Below, in pieces: positions 1 through 4,764 of a stretch of DNA of 5,963 bases. The translations under genes and the position numbers were made by a program. The notes beneath the pieces were generated by a model. The model ran no database searches and was not told the DNA's origin. It saw nothing but the letters and a program-made list of their open reading frames with translations. Each line of letters begins with the position of its first letter. Position 1 is the stretch's first letter. The stretch comes from an uncultured Lachnospiraceae bacterium (lineage in GTDB: Bacteria; Bacillota; Clostridia; Lachnospirales; Lachnospiraceae). The DNA is taken from positions 1 through 5,963 of the forward strand of contig CAUCWU010000162.1 of the NCBI GenBank assembly GCA_958446555.1. Direction: 5' to 3'.

Positions 1-388
1 AAACCGCGTCGAGCAAATCGCCTGTACCTGTTCCGTGAACAGATGAAACCTGAACTTTATCGAGCTTCGAGGAATTGGTATTATTGATGTTAAGACATTG
101 TTTGGTGTCGAGGCCGTTAAAAATACACAGTCGATTGATATGGTAATCAATCTGGAGGATTGGGACAAGGATAAAGAGTATGATCGTCTTGGCTTGGAGG
201 ACCACTATACTGAGTTCCTAGGCAATAAGATTGTCTGCCACAATATTCCGATTCGCCCAGGTAGAAACCTTGCGATCATTGTAGAATCAGCTGCTGTTAA
301 CTATCGTCAGAAGAAGATGGGTTACAATGCAGCTAGAGAGCTGTACAACCGTGTACAGAAAAATCTTGCTAGGAGAGATGACGATTAA
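1..388 (+). CDS. hprK: HPr kinase/phosphorylase, C-terminal part (5' end outside window, frame disrupted near the edge)
   Basis: HprK phosphorylates HPr and Crh on Ser46 with ATP and reverses this with phosphate; it is the metabolic sensor of Firmicute catabolite repression. Seen: from about base 59 the frame reads the HprK signature ELRGIGIID, then a clean C-terminal domain with PIRPGRN at 248-268, ending at TAA 386-388. About 110 residues of a protein usually near 310 are present. The P-loop lies upstream of the window. The TAA overlaps the murB ATG by one base (TAATG), so the two are translationally coupled. Odd: in the signature's frame there is a TGA at 44-46. Fragments resembling the expected protein appear in different frames upstream (SSKSPV, then TCS, then EQMK), suggesting several single-base indels in the first ~58 bases. 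I infer sequence error at a contig edge rather than a real pseudogene, but cannot prove it. The identification from base 59 on is very secure. Confidence 0.93.
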
Positions 389-1326
389 TGAAATGGAATG
401 AAACAGTGCAAAACGAAGTGACAAAGAGACTGCAGGCGATATTAGAGCCAGAGGATCTTCTTTTTGACGAGCCGATGAAGGCTTACACCACATTTCGTGT
501 TGGTGGACCAGCCAAATGGATGGCAATGCCGGAGGATGAGCAGCAGCTTCGCGTGATTTTTGGAATTTGCAAGGAGATGAATATCCCGTATTTTGTTCTT
601 GGACGCGGCAGCAATCTGCTTGTCAGCGACAGCGGCTTTGATGGTGTCATAGTGAATCTGCGAAAGCATTTTACAAAGATAGAAGTTGACAAAGACAAAA
701 AGCAAATCATAGCACAGGCAGGGGCTTCCCTGCCTGCTGTATCGCAGGCGGCGCTAGCAGCTTCACTTACTGGACTGGAGTTTGCCTCTGGTATTCCGGG
801 CACAATGGGTGGCGGTTTGTTTATGAATGCAGGTGCTTACGGTGGAGAGCTAAAGCAGGTTGTGACAGAGGCAACCGTGATCAATATGGACGGTGTGATC
901 CGCCATGTGCCAGTAGAAGAGATGGAGCTTGGCTATCGCATAAGCTGCTTTATGAAAACAAAAGAAGTGATTCTTTCTGTCACGATGCAGCTAACAGAGG
1001 GTGCTCCAGTCACAATCAAAGCGACGATGGATGACTTTAATGGAAGACGAAGAGACAAACAGCCATTAGAGTATCCGAGCGCAGGCAGCACATTCAAGCG
1101 TCCAGAGGGCTATTTTGCCGGAAAGTTGATTCAGGATGCAGGTCTGAAGGGCTTTTCAGTTGGCGGTGCACAGGTATCAGAAAAGCATGCCGGTTTTGTC
1201 ATCAACACTGGATCGGCAACTGCATCAGATATCTGGAATCTTTGCAGAGAGATACAAAAACGCGTAAAGGCAGAGTTTGGTGTAGACCTAGAGCCAGAGG
1301 TTCAGATGGTTGGTTCATTTGAATAA
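388..1326 (+). CDS. murB: UDP-N-acetylenolpyruvoylglucosamine reductase (MurB)
   Basis: MurB is a cytoplasmic FAD enzyme that reduces UDP-GlcNAc-enolpyruvate to UDP-MurNAc with NADPH, the second committed step of peptidoglycan precursor synthesis. At 312 aa it is normal for the Firmicute type. Seen in order: TTFRVGG (34-40) and LGRGSNLLV (71-79) of the FAD-binding PCMH-like domain; GIPGTMGG (135-142) followed by MNAGAYGGE (146-154); the YR pair at 183-184, matching the conserved active-site Arg region; SAGSTF (231-236), whose Ser234 is the expected proton donor; and LEPEV (301-305), whose Glu304 is the expected acidic catalytic residue. All key residues are intact. The start is supported by AGGAGAGA at 371-378, nine bases before ATG 388, and by the TAATG junction with hprK. 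It sits inside the hprK-rapZ-whiA operon, linking cell-wall synthesis to carbon sensing. No anomaly was seen. Confidence 0.97.
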   Translation: MKWNETVQNEVTKRLQAILEPEDLLFDEPMKAYTTFRVGGPAKWMAMPEDEQQLRVIFGICKEMNIPYFVLGRGSNLLVSDSGFDGVIVNLRKHFTKIEVDKDKKQIIAQAGASLPAVSQAALAASLTGLEFASGIPGTMGGGLFMNAGAYGGELKQVVTEATVINMDGVIRHVPVEEMELGYRISCFMKTKEVILSVTMQLTEGAPVTIKATMDDFNGRRRDKQPLEYPSAGSTFKRPEGYFAGKLIQDAGLKGFSVGGAQVSEKHAGFVINTGSATASDIWNLCREIQKRVKAEFGVDLEPEVQMVGSFE

Positions 1327-1340
1327 AATATATGAGTGAT

Positions 1341-1369
1341 GTTGGGGTCAAAAGGTCTTTTGCCCCAAC
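1341..1369 (+). other. Intercistronic stem-loop between murB and rapZ
   Basis: GTTGGGG (1341-1347) pairs with CCCCAAC (1363-1369). After one bulged T (1348), CAAAAG (1349-1354) faces CTTTTG (1357-1362), giving a nearly perfect hairpin of about 12 pairs with a four-base loop. It is not followed by a clean T-run (TGATTCTTTTG follows), so it is a poor intrinsic terminator for rightward transcription. Possible roles are partial termination, an RNA processing or stability element, or a copy of a dispersed palindromic repeat. It occupies a third of the 90-bp murB-rapZ gap, the only sizeable gap within the operon. I found no convincing promoter after it. Confidence 0.7.
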
Positions 1370-1416
1370 TGATTCTTTTGAATTGATTGATCTGGCATAC
1401 AGAGGAATAAAATACG

Positions 1417-2289
1417 ATGAGAATTGTAATTGTAACAGGAATGAGCGGAGCAGGAAAGTCAACTGCATTGAAAATGCTAGAGGATATGGGCTTTTACTGT
1501 GTTGACAACCTGCCAATTCGCTTAATTGAAAAATTTGTTGAACTAATAAAGGGCGGTGGAACTGAGGCGAAAGACATTGCACTCGGAATCGACATTCGAA
1601 ATCCAGAATTTATTGGACTGATGAGCGATGTAATCGATCGACTGAAACAAGAAGATATCGATTGCAAGGTTCTGTTTTTGGAGGCATCAGATGAGTGTCT
1701 GATCAAGCGCTATAAGGAAAGTCGTCGTAGTCATCCATTGTCTCAGGGACAGAGAGTAGAGATTGGTATCAAAAAAGAGAGAGAACTGATGGCAAGTCTC
1801 TTGAAACAGGCCGACTATGTCATTAATACATCACAGCTTTTGACAAGAGAGCTAAAGGCGCAGCTTGAGGACATTTTATTAAAAGGGTTTGATTATAAGA
1901 GCCTTTTTGTCACAGTGTTGTCATTTGGTTTTAAGTATGGCATTCCAACCGATGCTGATCTTGTATTTGATGTTCGTTTCTTGCCGAATCCATACTATTT
2001 TGAGAGTATGAGACAATTAACTGGAAACGATGCGCCAGTTCGCGACTATGTAATGAGTTCGGACACGGCAAAAGAATTTTTAGAAAAGCTCACCGATATG
2101 GTGACATTTCTGATTCCTCATTATATTGATGAGGGAAAATCCCAGCTTGTCATTGCAATCGGATGCACAGGTGGTAAGCACCGTTCCGTCACGATTGCCA
2201 ATGCTCTTTATGAAAAACTGAAGGGCAAAGAGGGCTATGGGCTGAGACTAGACCACAAGGATATTGAGAAAGATGGAAGAAGAAAATAA
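1417..2289 (+). CDS. rapZ: RapZ/YvcJ family P-loop nucleotide-binding protein
   Basis: Family knowledge: E. coli RapZ binds the sRNA GlmZ and controls glucosamine-6-phosphate synthase, sensing GlcN6P through its C-terminal domain; B. subtilis YvcJ binds and hydrolyses nucleotides and affects competence. Which role applies here is not known. Seen: 290 aa, a normal length; Walker A GMSGAGKS at 8-15; YCVDNLP (27-33); RYKESRRSHPLS (98-109); FDVRFLPNPYY (184-194); and the C-terminal signature GCTGGKHRSV (249-258). All family hallmarks are present. The start is ATG 1417, preceded by AGAGGA at 1401-1406 with ten bases of spacing, a moderate ribosome site. The 3' end overlaps the start of whiA, as expected for this conserved cluster. 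In Bacillus yvcK follows this gene; here whiA follows directly. The protein is cytoplasmic with no membrane segments. Confidence 0.95.
   Translation: MRIVIVTGMSGAGKSTALKMLEDMGFYCVDNLPIRLIEKFVELIKGGGTEAKDIALGIDIRNPEFIGLMSDVIDRLKQEDIDCKVLFLEASDECLIKRYKESRRSHPLSQGQRVEIGIKKERELMASLLKQADYVINTSQLLTRELKAQLEDILLKGFDYKSLFVTVLSFGFKYGIPTDADLVFDVRFLPNPYYFESMRQLTGNDAPVRDYVMSSDTAKEFLEKLTDMVTFLIPHYIDEGKSQLVIAIGCTGGKHRSVTIANALYEKLKGKEGYGLRLDHKDIEKDGRRK
2257..2261 (+). promoter_or_regulatory. Ribosome binding site for whiA, inside the 3' end of rapZ
   Basis: AAGGA lies 11 bases before ATG 2273 but only two bases before the alternative TTG 2264. This spacing favours ATG 2273 as the whiA start. A second AAGGA at 2301-2305 precedes ATG 2318, but starting there would remove the SFS stretch that normally forms the WhiA N-terminus. 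Confidence 0.5.
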
Positions 2290-3256
2290 GAAAGAGAGAG
2301 AAGGAACCTCCTTTTCCATGCAGGTAAAGGAGGAACTTTCCTCTGTATTTGGATCGGCACGACACTGTCAGTTAGCAGAGCTTTTGGCACTGATTCTTTG
2401 TTGCGGACGACTGACAGATGCCCCAAATGTCGATGAGAATACAGAAAGTTTTAATAACAAAACGTTACTGTTTGAGTCAGAAAATGAATCTGTTTTAAGA
2501 AAGTACTTTACTTTTGTACAAAAAACATTTAATATAGAGCTAATGCGTGTACACAAGGGAAATGGATATGCTTGGGAGATGAATGCAGCAGACACAAAAG
2601 AGGTATTGCAGGCTGTCAAGATTGGGGAAGAGGAGTCATTGGAAGAAAGTATTGCCGACAATCGACTGTTTCTTCGAAATTGCTGCCGAAGAGCGTTTAT
2701 TCGAGGTTATTTCTTGGCATCCGGCTCAATCAGTGCTCCGCAGAAAGGGTATCATTTTGAGATTGTTACCATTTCAGAGGCGCGGGCATTGCAGTTGCAG
2801 CAGATCATTCGCTCTTGCGGAATTGATGCAAAGACAGTTGTTCGTAAGAAATATCATGTTGTCTATGCAAAAGAGGGAGAGCAGATCGCGGATCTACTGA
2901 GCCTAATGGAAGCACCGAGAGCTAGAATGGACTTCGAAAACATTCGGATTCTAAAGGATGTCCGAAACAGTGTGAACCGCAAAGTAAACTGTGAGGCTGC
3001 CAACTTAAATAAGACGGCAAATGCCTCATTGGAACAGGTTAGGGATATTGAATATATCAGTGAATATTACGGTCTGGAAAGCCTACCTGAAAATTTAAAA
3101 CAGGCCGCGCGTCTGCGCCTTGAAAAGCCGGACGCCTCTCTGACAGAACTAGGGAAATTGATGGATCCACCGGTAAGCAAATCAGGTGTGAATCATCGTT
3201 TCAAGAAACTCAAAGCATTAGCAGATCAGATGAGAGAACAAGGAGGAAGATTATGA
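2273..3256 (+). CDS. whiA: DNA-binding protein WhiA
   Basis: WhiA combines a degenerate LAGLIDADG homing-endonuclease-like domain without nuclease activity and a C-terminal helix-turn-helix. It is a sporulation regulator in Streptomyces; in Bacillus it is a nucleoid-associated protein affecting cell division and chromosome segregation. Seen (327-aa numbering from ATG 2273): SFSMQVKEELSS near 13-24, aligning with the usual N-terminus; CCRRAFIRGYFLASGSIS at 137-154, the LAGLIDADG-like core; VRNSVNRKVNCEAANLNKT at 230-248, the conserved linker; and SLTELGKL...SKSGVNHRFKKL at 289-313, the HTH. The start is uncertain: a TTG at 2264 would add three residues. From ATG 2273 there are about 11 residues before the family's typical start, giving a short charged extension. 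It overlaps rapZ by 17 bases and the next gene by four (ATGA). Identity is very secure; the role in this organism is inferred. Confidence 0.95.
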   Translation: MEEENKKEREGTSFSMQVKEELSSVFGSARHCQLAELLALILCCGRLTDAPNVDENTESFNNKTLLFESENESVLRKYFTFVQKTFNIELMRVHKGNGYAWEMNAADTKEVLQAVKIGEEESLEESIADNRLFLRNCCRRAFIRGYFLASGSISAPQKGYHFEIVTISEARALQLQQIIRSCGIDAKTVVRKKYHVVYAKEGEQIADLLSLMEAPRARMDFENIRILKDVRNSVNRKVNCEAANLNKTANASLEQVRDIEYISEYYGLESLPENLKQAARLRLEKPDASLTELGKLMDPPVSKSGVNHRFKKLKALADQMREQGGRL

Positions 3257-3528
3257 TAACAAAGGAAATTACAGTTGAGATTCCAGCAGGACTAGAAGTA
3301 CGTCCGGTTGCTGTACTTGTACAGGTTGCAAATCAGTACAGCAGTAGCATTTATGTAGAGAGTGGAAATAAGAAGGTAAATGCAAAGAGCATCATGGGAT
3401 TGATGACACTGGGACTTCGCGCTGGTGAGTCCGTTACTGTACATGCAGATGGTGAGGATGAAGCAGAAGCTGTAGATAAGATCGAGGCATATCTGACTGG
3501 AAAAGCAGTCATCAATGCAAGAGCATAA
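3253..3528 (+). CDS. HPr-family protein lacking His15 (Crh-like regulatory protein)
   Basis: This 91-aa HPr-fold protein aligns along its whole length with HPr/Crh. Seen: the active-site loop, normally GLHARPA, reads GLEVRPV (13-19), so the PTS phosphohistidine position 15 is Glu (codon GAA, 3295-3297). The regulatory loop KVNAKSIMG (41-49) is intact with Ser46. Known: Bacillus Crh has Gln15, cannot carry PTS phosphate, is phosphorylated by HprK on Ser46 and then acts as a CcpA co-regulator; crh also lies just after whiA. Inferred: this is a regulatory HPr, not a sugar-transport phosphocarrier, and HprK encoded upstream is its likely kinase. Glu15 could mimic a negatively charged phospho-His, but this is speculative. 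The start is well supported by AAGGAGG about six bases upstream and the ATGA overlap with whiA. It is the last gene of the operon, followed by a terminator. Automatic annotation would probably call it plain HPr. Confidence 0.93.
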   Translation: MITKEITVEIPAGLEVRPVAVLVQVANQYSSSIYVESGNKKVNAKSIMGLMTLGLRAGESVTVHADGEDEAEAVDKIEAYLTGKAVINARA

Positions 3529-3548
3529 TTGGTGATGATATATTCGTG

Positions 3549-3585
3549 AAAAAATGGCTCTGCCGTGTGGCAGAGCCATTTTTTT
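3549..3585. terminator. Bidirectional intrinsic terminator between the HPr-like gene and lepB
   Basis: Ten-base arms TGGCTCTGCC (3555-3564) and GGCAGAGCCA (3569-3578) enclose a GTGT loop. They are flanked by an A6 run (3549-3554) on the left and a T7 run (3579-3585) on the right, so the hairpin works in both directions: for the operon on the plus strand and for lepB on the minus strand. The lepB TAA stop (3584-3586) overlaps the T-run, so leftward ribosomes finish right at the hairpin. Confidence 0.95.
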
Positions 3586-4234
3586 AATCATAGTCAGCTG
3601 TATTTGTCAGCAATTTAAAACCGCCCCAGTAGCGGAAAATCGCCTTCGCCAAAATTTTATCTCGCGCGACATATGTATTATTCCAGTAGCGGGAATCCTT
3701 CGAATTATTTCGATTATCACCCATCATAAAATAATATCCTTCGGGAACTTCAAACTCCATTCCGTCATTGAGGACAAGCCATTCCTCTTTCAGATAATCC
3801 TCTTTCAGTGGCGTATCAGAATGATTGATATAAACCTTTCCCTTTTTGATCGTGACAGTCTCACCTGGAAGGCCGATGATTCGCTTGATGTAATTGACAG
3901 ATTCATCGTCTGGATATTTGAAAATGACAATATCACCGCGCTCAGGCTCAGAGAATAGGTAGGAGAGACGAAAACCAAATAGTCGATCACCAGTCATGAT
4001 CGTGTTCTCCATAGAGCCAGATGGCACCTTTGCATTTAACAGAATAAAGTTGTTAATCAAAAGTGCAGCGACAATAGCAATACCGATGCTGATCACATAT
4101 TCTAAAACTGTTCTGGCTGGGGATTCATTTTCACCCTTCTTTTTCTTTTTGCTTCCAGAACCTTTAGAATCCTCTGTGTTTGGCAGATCCGTCAGGATTG
4201 TATTTTCCTGATCAGAAGAATCTTTTTGCTGCAT
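3584..4234 (-). CDS. lepB: Signal peptidase I
   Basis: Type I signal peptidase is a membrane-anchored Ser/Lys protease that removes signal peptides from Sec-exported proteins on the outer face of the membrane. Seen (216-aa numbering from the ATG at 4234): a polar N-terminal tail with a Lys5 run at 29-33; one hydrophobic segment at about 44-66; box B PSGSMENT with catalytic Ser74; box C RGDIVIFKYP (99-108); box D with NYIKRIIGLPGE and catalytic Lys117; and box E GDNRNNSKDSR (172-182). All catalytic elements are intact. The frame stays open upstream to a TTG at 4330, but those 32 residues are not signal-peptidase-like and would overlap the promoter; ATG 4234 is preferred. Its ribosome site is weak (AGG in CAGGTAACTTT on the minus strand). 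It is convergent with the preceding operon, divergent from dnaE, and transcribed alone. It separates the HPr-like gene from dnaE, which are often close together in Clostridia. Confidence 0.95.
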   Translation of the reverse strand: MQQKDSSDQENTILTDLPNTEDSKGSGSKKKKKGENESPARTVLEYVISIGIAIVAALLINNFILLNAKVPSGSMENTIMTGDRLFGFRLSYLFSEPERGDIVIFKYPDDESVNYIKRIIGLPGETVTIKKGKVYINHSDTPLKEDYLKEEWLVLNDGMEFEVPEGYYFMMGDNRNNSKDSRYWNNTYVARDKILAKAIFRYWGGFKLLTNTADYD

Positions 4235-4258
4235 AAAGTTACCTGTACCTTTCTGACA

Positions 4259-4280
4259 CCTGCAAAATGGAAATTGCAGG
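4259..4280 (-). other. Stem-loop in the lepB leader
   Basis: CCTGCAA (4259-4265) and TTGCAGG (4274-4280) form perfect seven-base arms around an eight-base loop. If transcription starts just after the minus-strand -10 element (about 4302), this hairpin lies within a leader of about 68 bases, some 24 bases before the ATG. It is not a terminator, as no T-run follows in the direction of transcription. A role in mRNA stability or translation is possible but unproven. Confidence 0.5.
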
Positions 4281-4308
4281 CACAAATTTGCGCGAACGCT
4301 TTTATAAA

Positions 4309-4337
4309 AGTATAACACAGATGCCACCAAAAGTCTA
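4309..4337 (-). promoter_or_regulatory. Predicted lepB promoter (extended -10)
   Basis: On the minus strand TATACT (4314-4309) matches five of six bases of the -10 consensus and is preceded by TGT, giving a TGn extended -10. TAGACT (4337-4332) matches four of six -35 bases with a 17-base spacer. The position suits a start near 4302 and a leader of about 68 bases before ATG 4234. Confidence 0.7.
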
Positions 4338-4349
4338 CGGGTATACCCG
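4338..4349. promoter_or_regulatory. 12-bp palindrome abutting the lepB -35
   Basis: CGGGTATACCCG is a perfect palindrome lying directly upstream of the predicted lepB -35 element. On the minus strand the flanking base extends it to CCGGGTAT, identical to the core of unit 5 of the tandem array near dnaE (4660-4667). An operator is possible, but a perfect 12-mer palindrome is expected about once by chance in a window this size. Confidence 0.35.
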
Positions 4350-4474
4350 GCAAGTTATGAAAGTGCAACCCAATAGAACTGGTACGAATAATCTTAAGGG
4401 GTATTTCATTGTATATGTGCAAAAGTTGGATTGTAAAGTTTATGTTAAACGATAGAGTAGACTGGTATAGCTTA

Positions 4475-4583
4475 CCTTTGGCAAGCGGCATCGAGCTGAC
4501 ACTTGCGAGGGCGACGCCGTATAGCGGAGCCGAAGGCGACCAAAGGCTTGATGCGCAGGGTTCAAGGGCGAAGCCTCGTATAC
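4475..4583. other. G+C-rich intergenic block with several possible stems; unassigned
   Basis: This stretch differs sharply from its surroundings: bases 4501-4580 are about 63% G+C by hand count against about 31% for 4381-4460. Possible pairings include CCTTTGG (4475-4481) with CCAAAGG (4540-4546), GCAAG (4481-4485) with CTTGC (4502-4506), GGC-GAC-GCC (4510-4518), GCC-GAA-GGC (4529-4537), and GGCTT (4545-4549) with AAGCC (4571-4575). Some of these compete. GGCGA recurs at 4510, 4535 and 4567. Open frames cross it on both strands but none has a credible start, ribosome site or protein character. It could be a dispersed intergenic repeat, a remnant of inserted DNA or a structured RNA. It does not match tRNA, 5S, 6S, SRP or RNase P features that I recognise. 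Confidence 0.45.
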
Positions 4584-4694
4584 TTCCGGGTTGCCATGTA
4601 CACCTCCGGGAGGCATACATTTTCGGGTTGCCACATACATTTCCGGGTAGTCAATTCTACCGGGTATTCAATTCTACCGGGTGGTCCAAATCCC
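4584..4694. repeat. Degenerate tandem repeat array, six units on a CCGGG core, period 17 or 20 bp
   Basis: Units begin at 4584, 4604, 4621, 4641, 4658 and 4675, so periods are 20, 17, 20, 17 and 17; the last unit is partial or diverged. Unit 1 is TTCCGGGTTGCCATGTACAC and unit 3 is TTTCGGGTTGCCACATACAT (16 of 20 identical). Unit 4 is TTCCGGGTAGTCAATTC and unit 5 is TACCGGGTATTCAATTC (15 of 17). Unit 2 is CTCCGGGAGGCATACAT. The two lengths differ by a three-base gap at one place in the alignment. The array starts at the edge of the G+C-rich block and ends just before the dnaE -35. There are no unique spacers, so it is not a CRISPR array, and the periods are not multiples of three, so it is not a coding repeat. 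Confidence 0.8.
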
Positions 4695-4697
4695 AAG

Positions 4698-4726
4698 TTG
4701 CTTTTGGGGTAGAAAAATGGTATGAT
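4698..4726 (+). promoter_or_regulatory. Predicted dnaE promoter (extended -10)
   Basis: TTGCTT (4698-4703) and TATGAT (4721-4726) are separated by 17 bases. TGG directly before TATGAT supplies an extended -10. Start of transcription would be near 4733, giving a leader of about 32 bases. The -35 lies inside a small inverted repeat, CCCAA (4692-4696) and TTGGG (4704-4708). Confidence 0.75.
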
Positions 4727-4753
4727 AAAGGCATAAAATTTTTTAAACAAAAG

Positions 4754-4760
4754 AAGGAGG
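4754..4760 (+). promoter_or_regulatory. Strong ribosome binding site for dnaE
   Basis: AAGGAGG followed by GGCT and ATG 4765. The core is a full match to the anti-Shine-Dalgarno sequence, though the four-base gap to the start codon is a little short. It fixes the dnaE start in a region where other open frames run through. Confidence 0.8.
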
Positions 4761-4764
4761 GGCT

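Noticed and set aside
1373..1401. Possible promoter for rapZ (TTCTTT, 17 bases, CATACA)
   Set aside because: The -35 matches only two consensus bases and the -10 is weak; read-through from hprK-murB is the simpler explanation.
3554..3958. Plus-strand open frame opposite lepB
   Set aside because: It lies inside the terminator hairpin and antisense to a fully intact signal peptidase; it is a shadow frame.
4234..4330. Longer lepB starting at TTG 4330
   Set aside because: The extra 32 residues are unlike signal peptidases and would place the start codon upstream of the predicted transcription start.
4551..4575. tRNA-like T-loop (GGTTCAA at about 4559-4565)
   Set aside because: The flanking bases do not form a five-pair T stem and no acceptor, D or anticodon arms can be drawn.
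4192..4620. Minus-strand open frames across the G+C-rich block and repeats (also 4440-4640 and 4562-4750)
   Set aside because: They arise from low stop-codon density in G+C-rich repeat DNA; the longest overlaps the lepB promoter and start, and none has a ribosome site or recognisable domain.
4584..4694. CRISPR array
   Set aside because: Units are 17-20 bp, contiguous and degenerate, with no unique spacers and no cas genes in the window.
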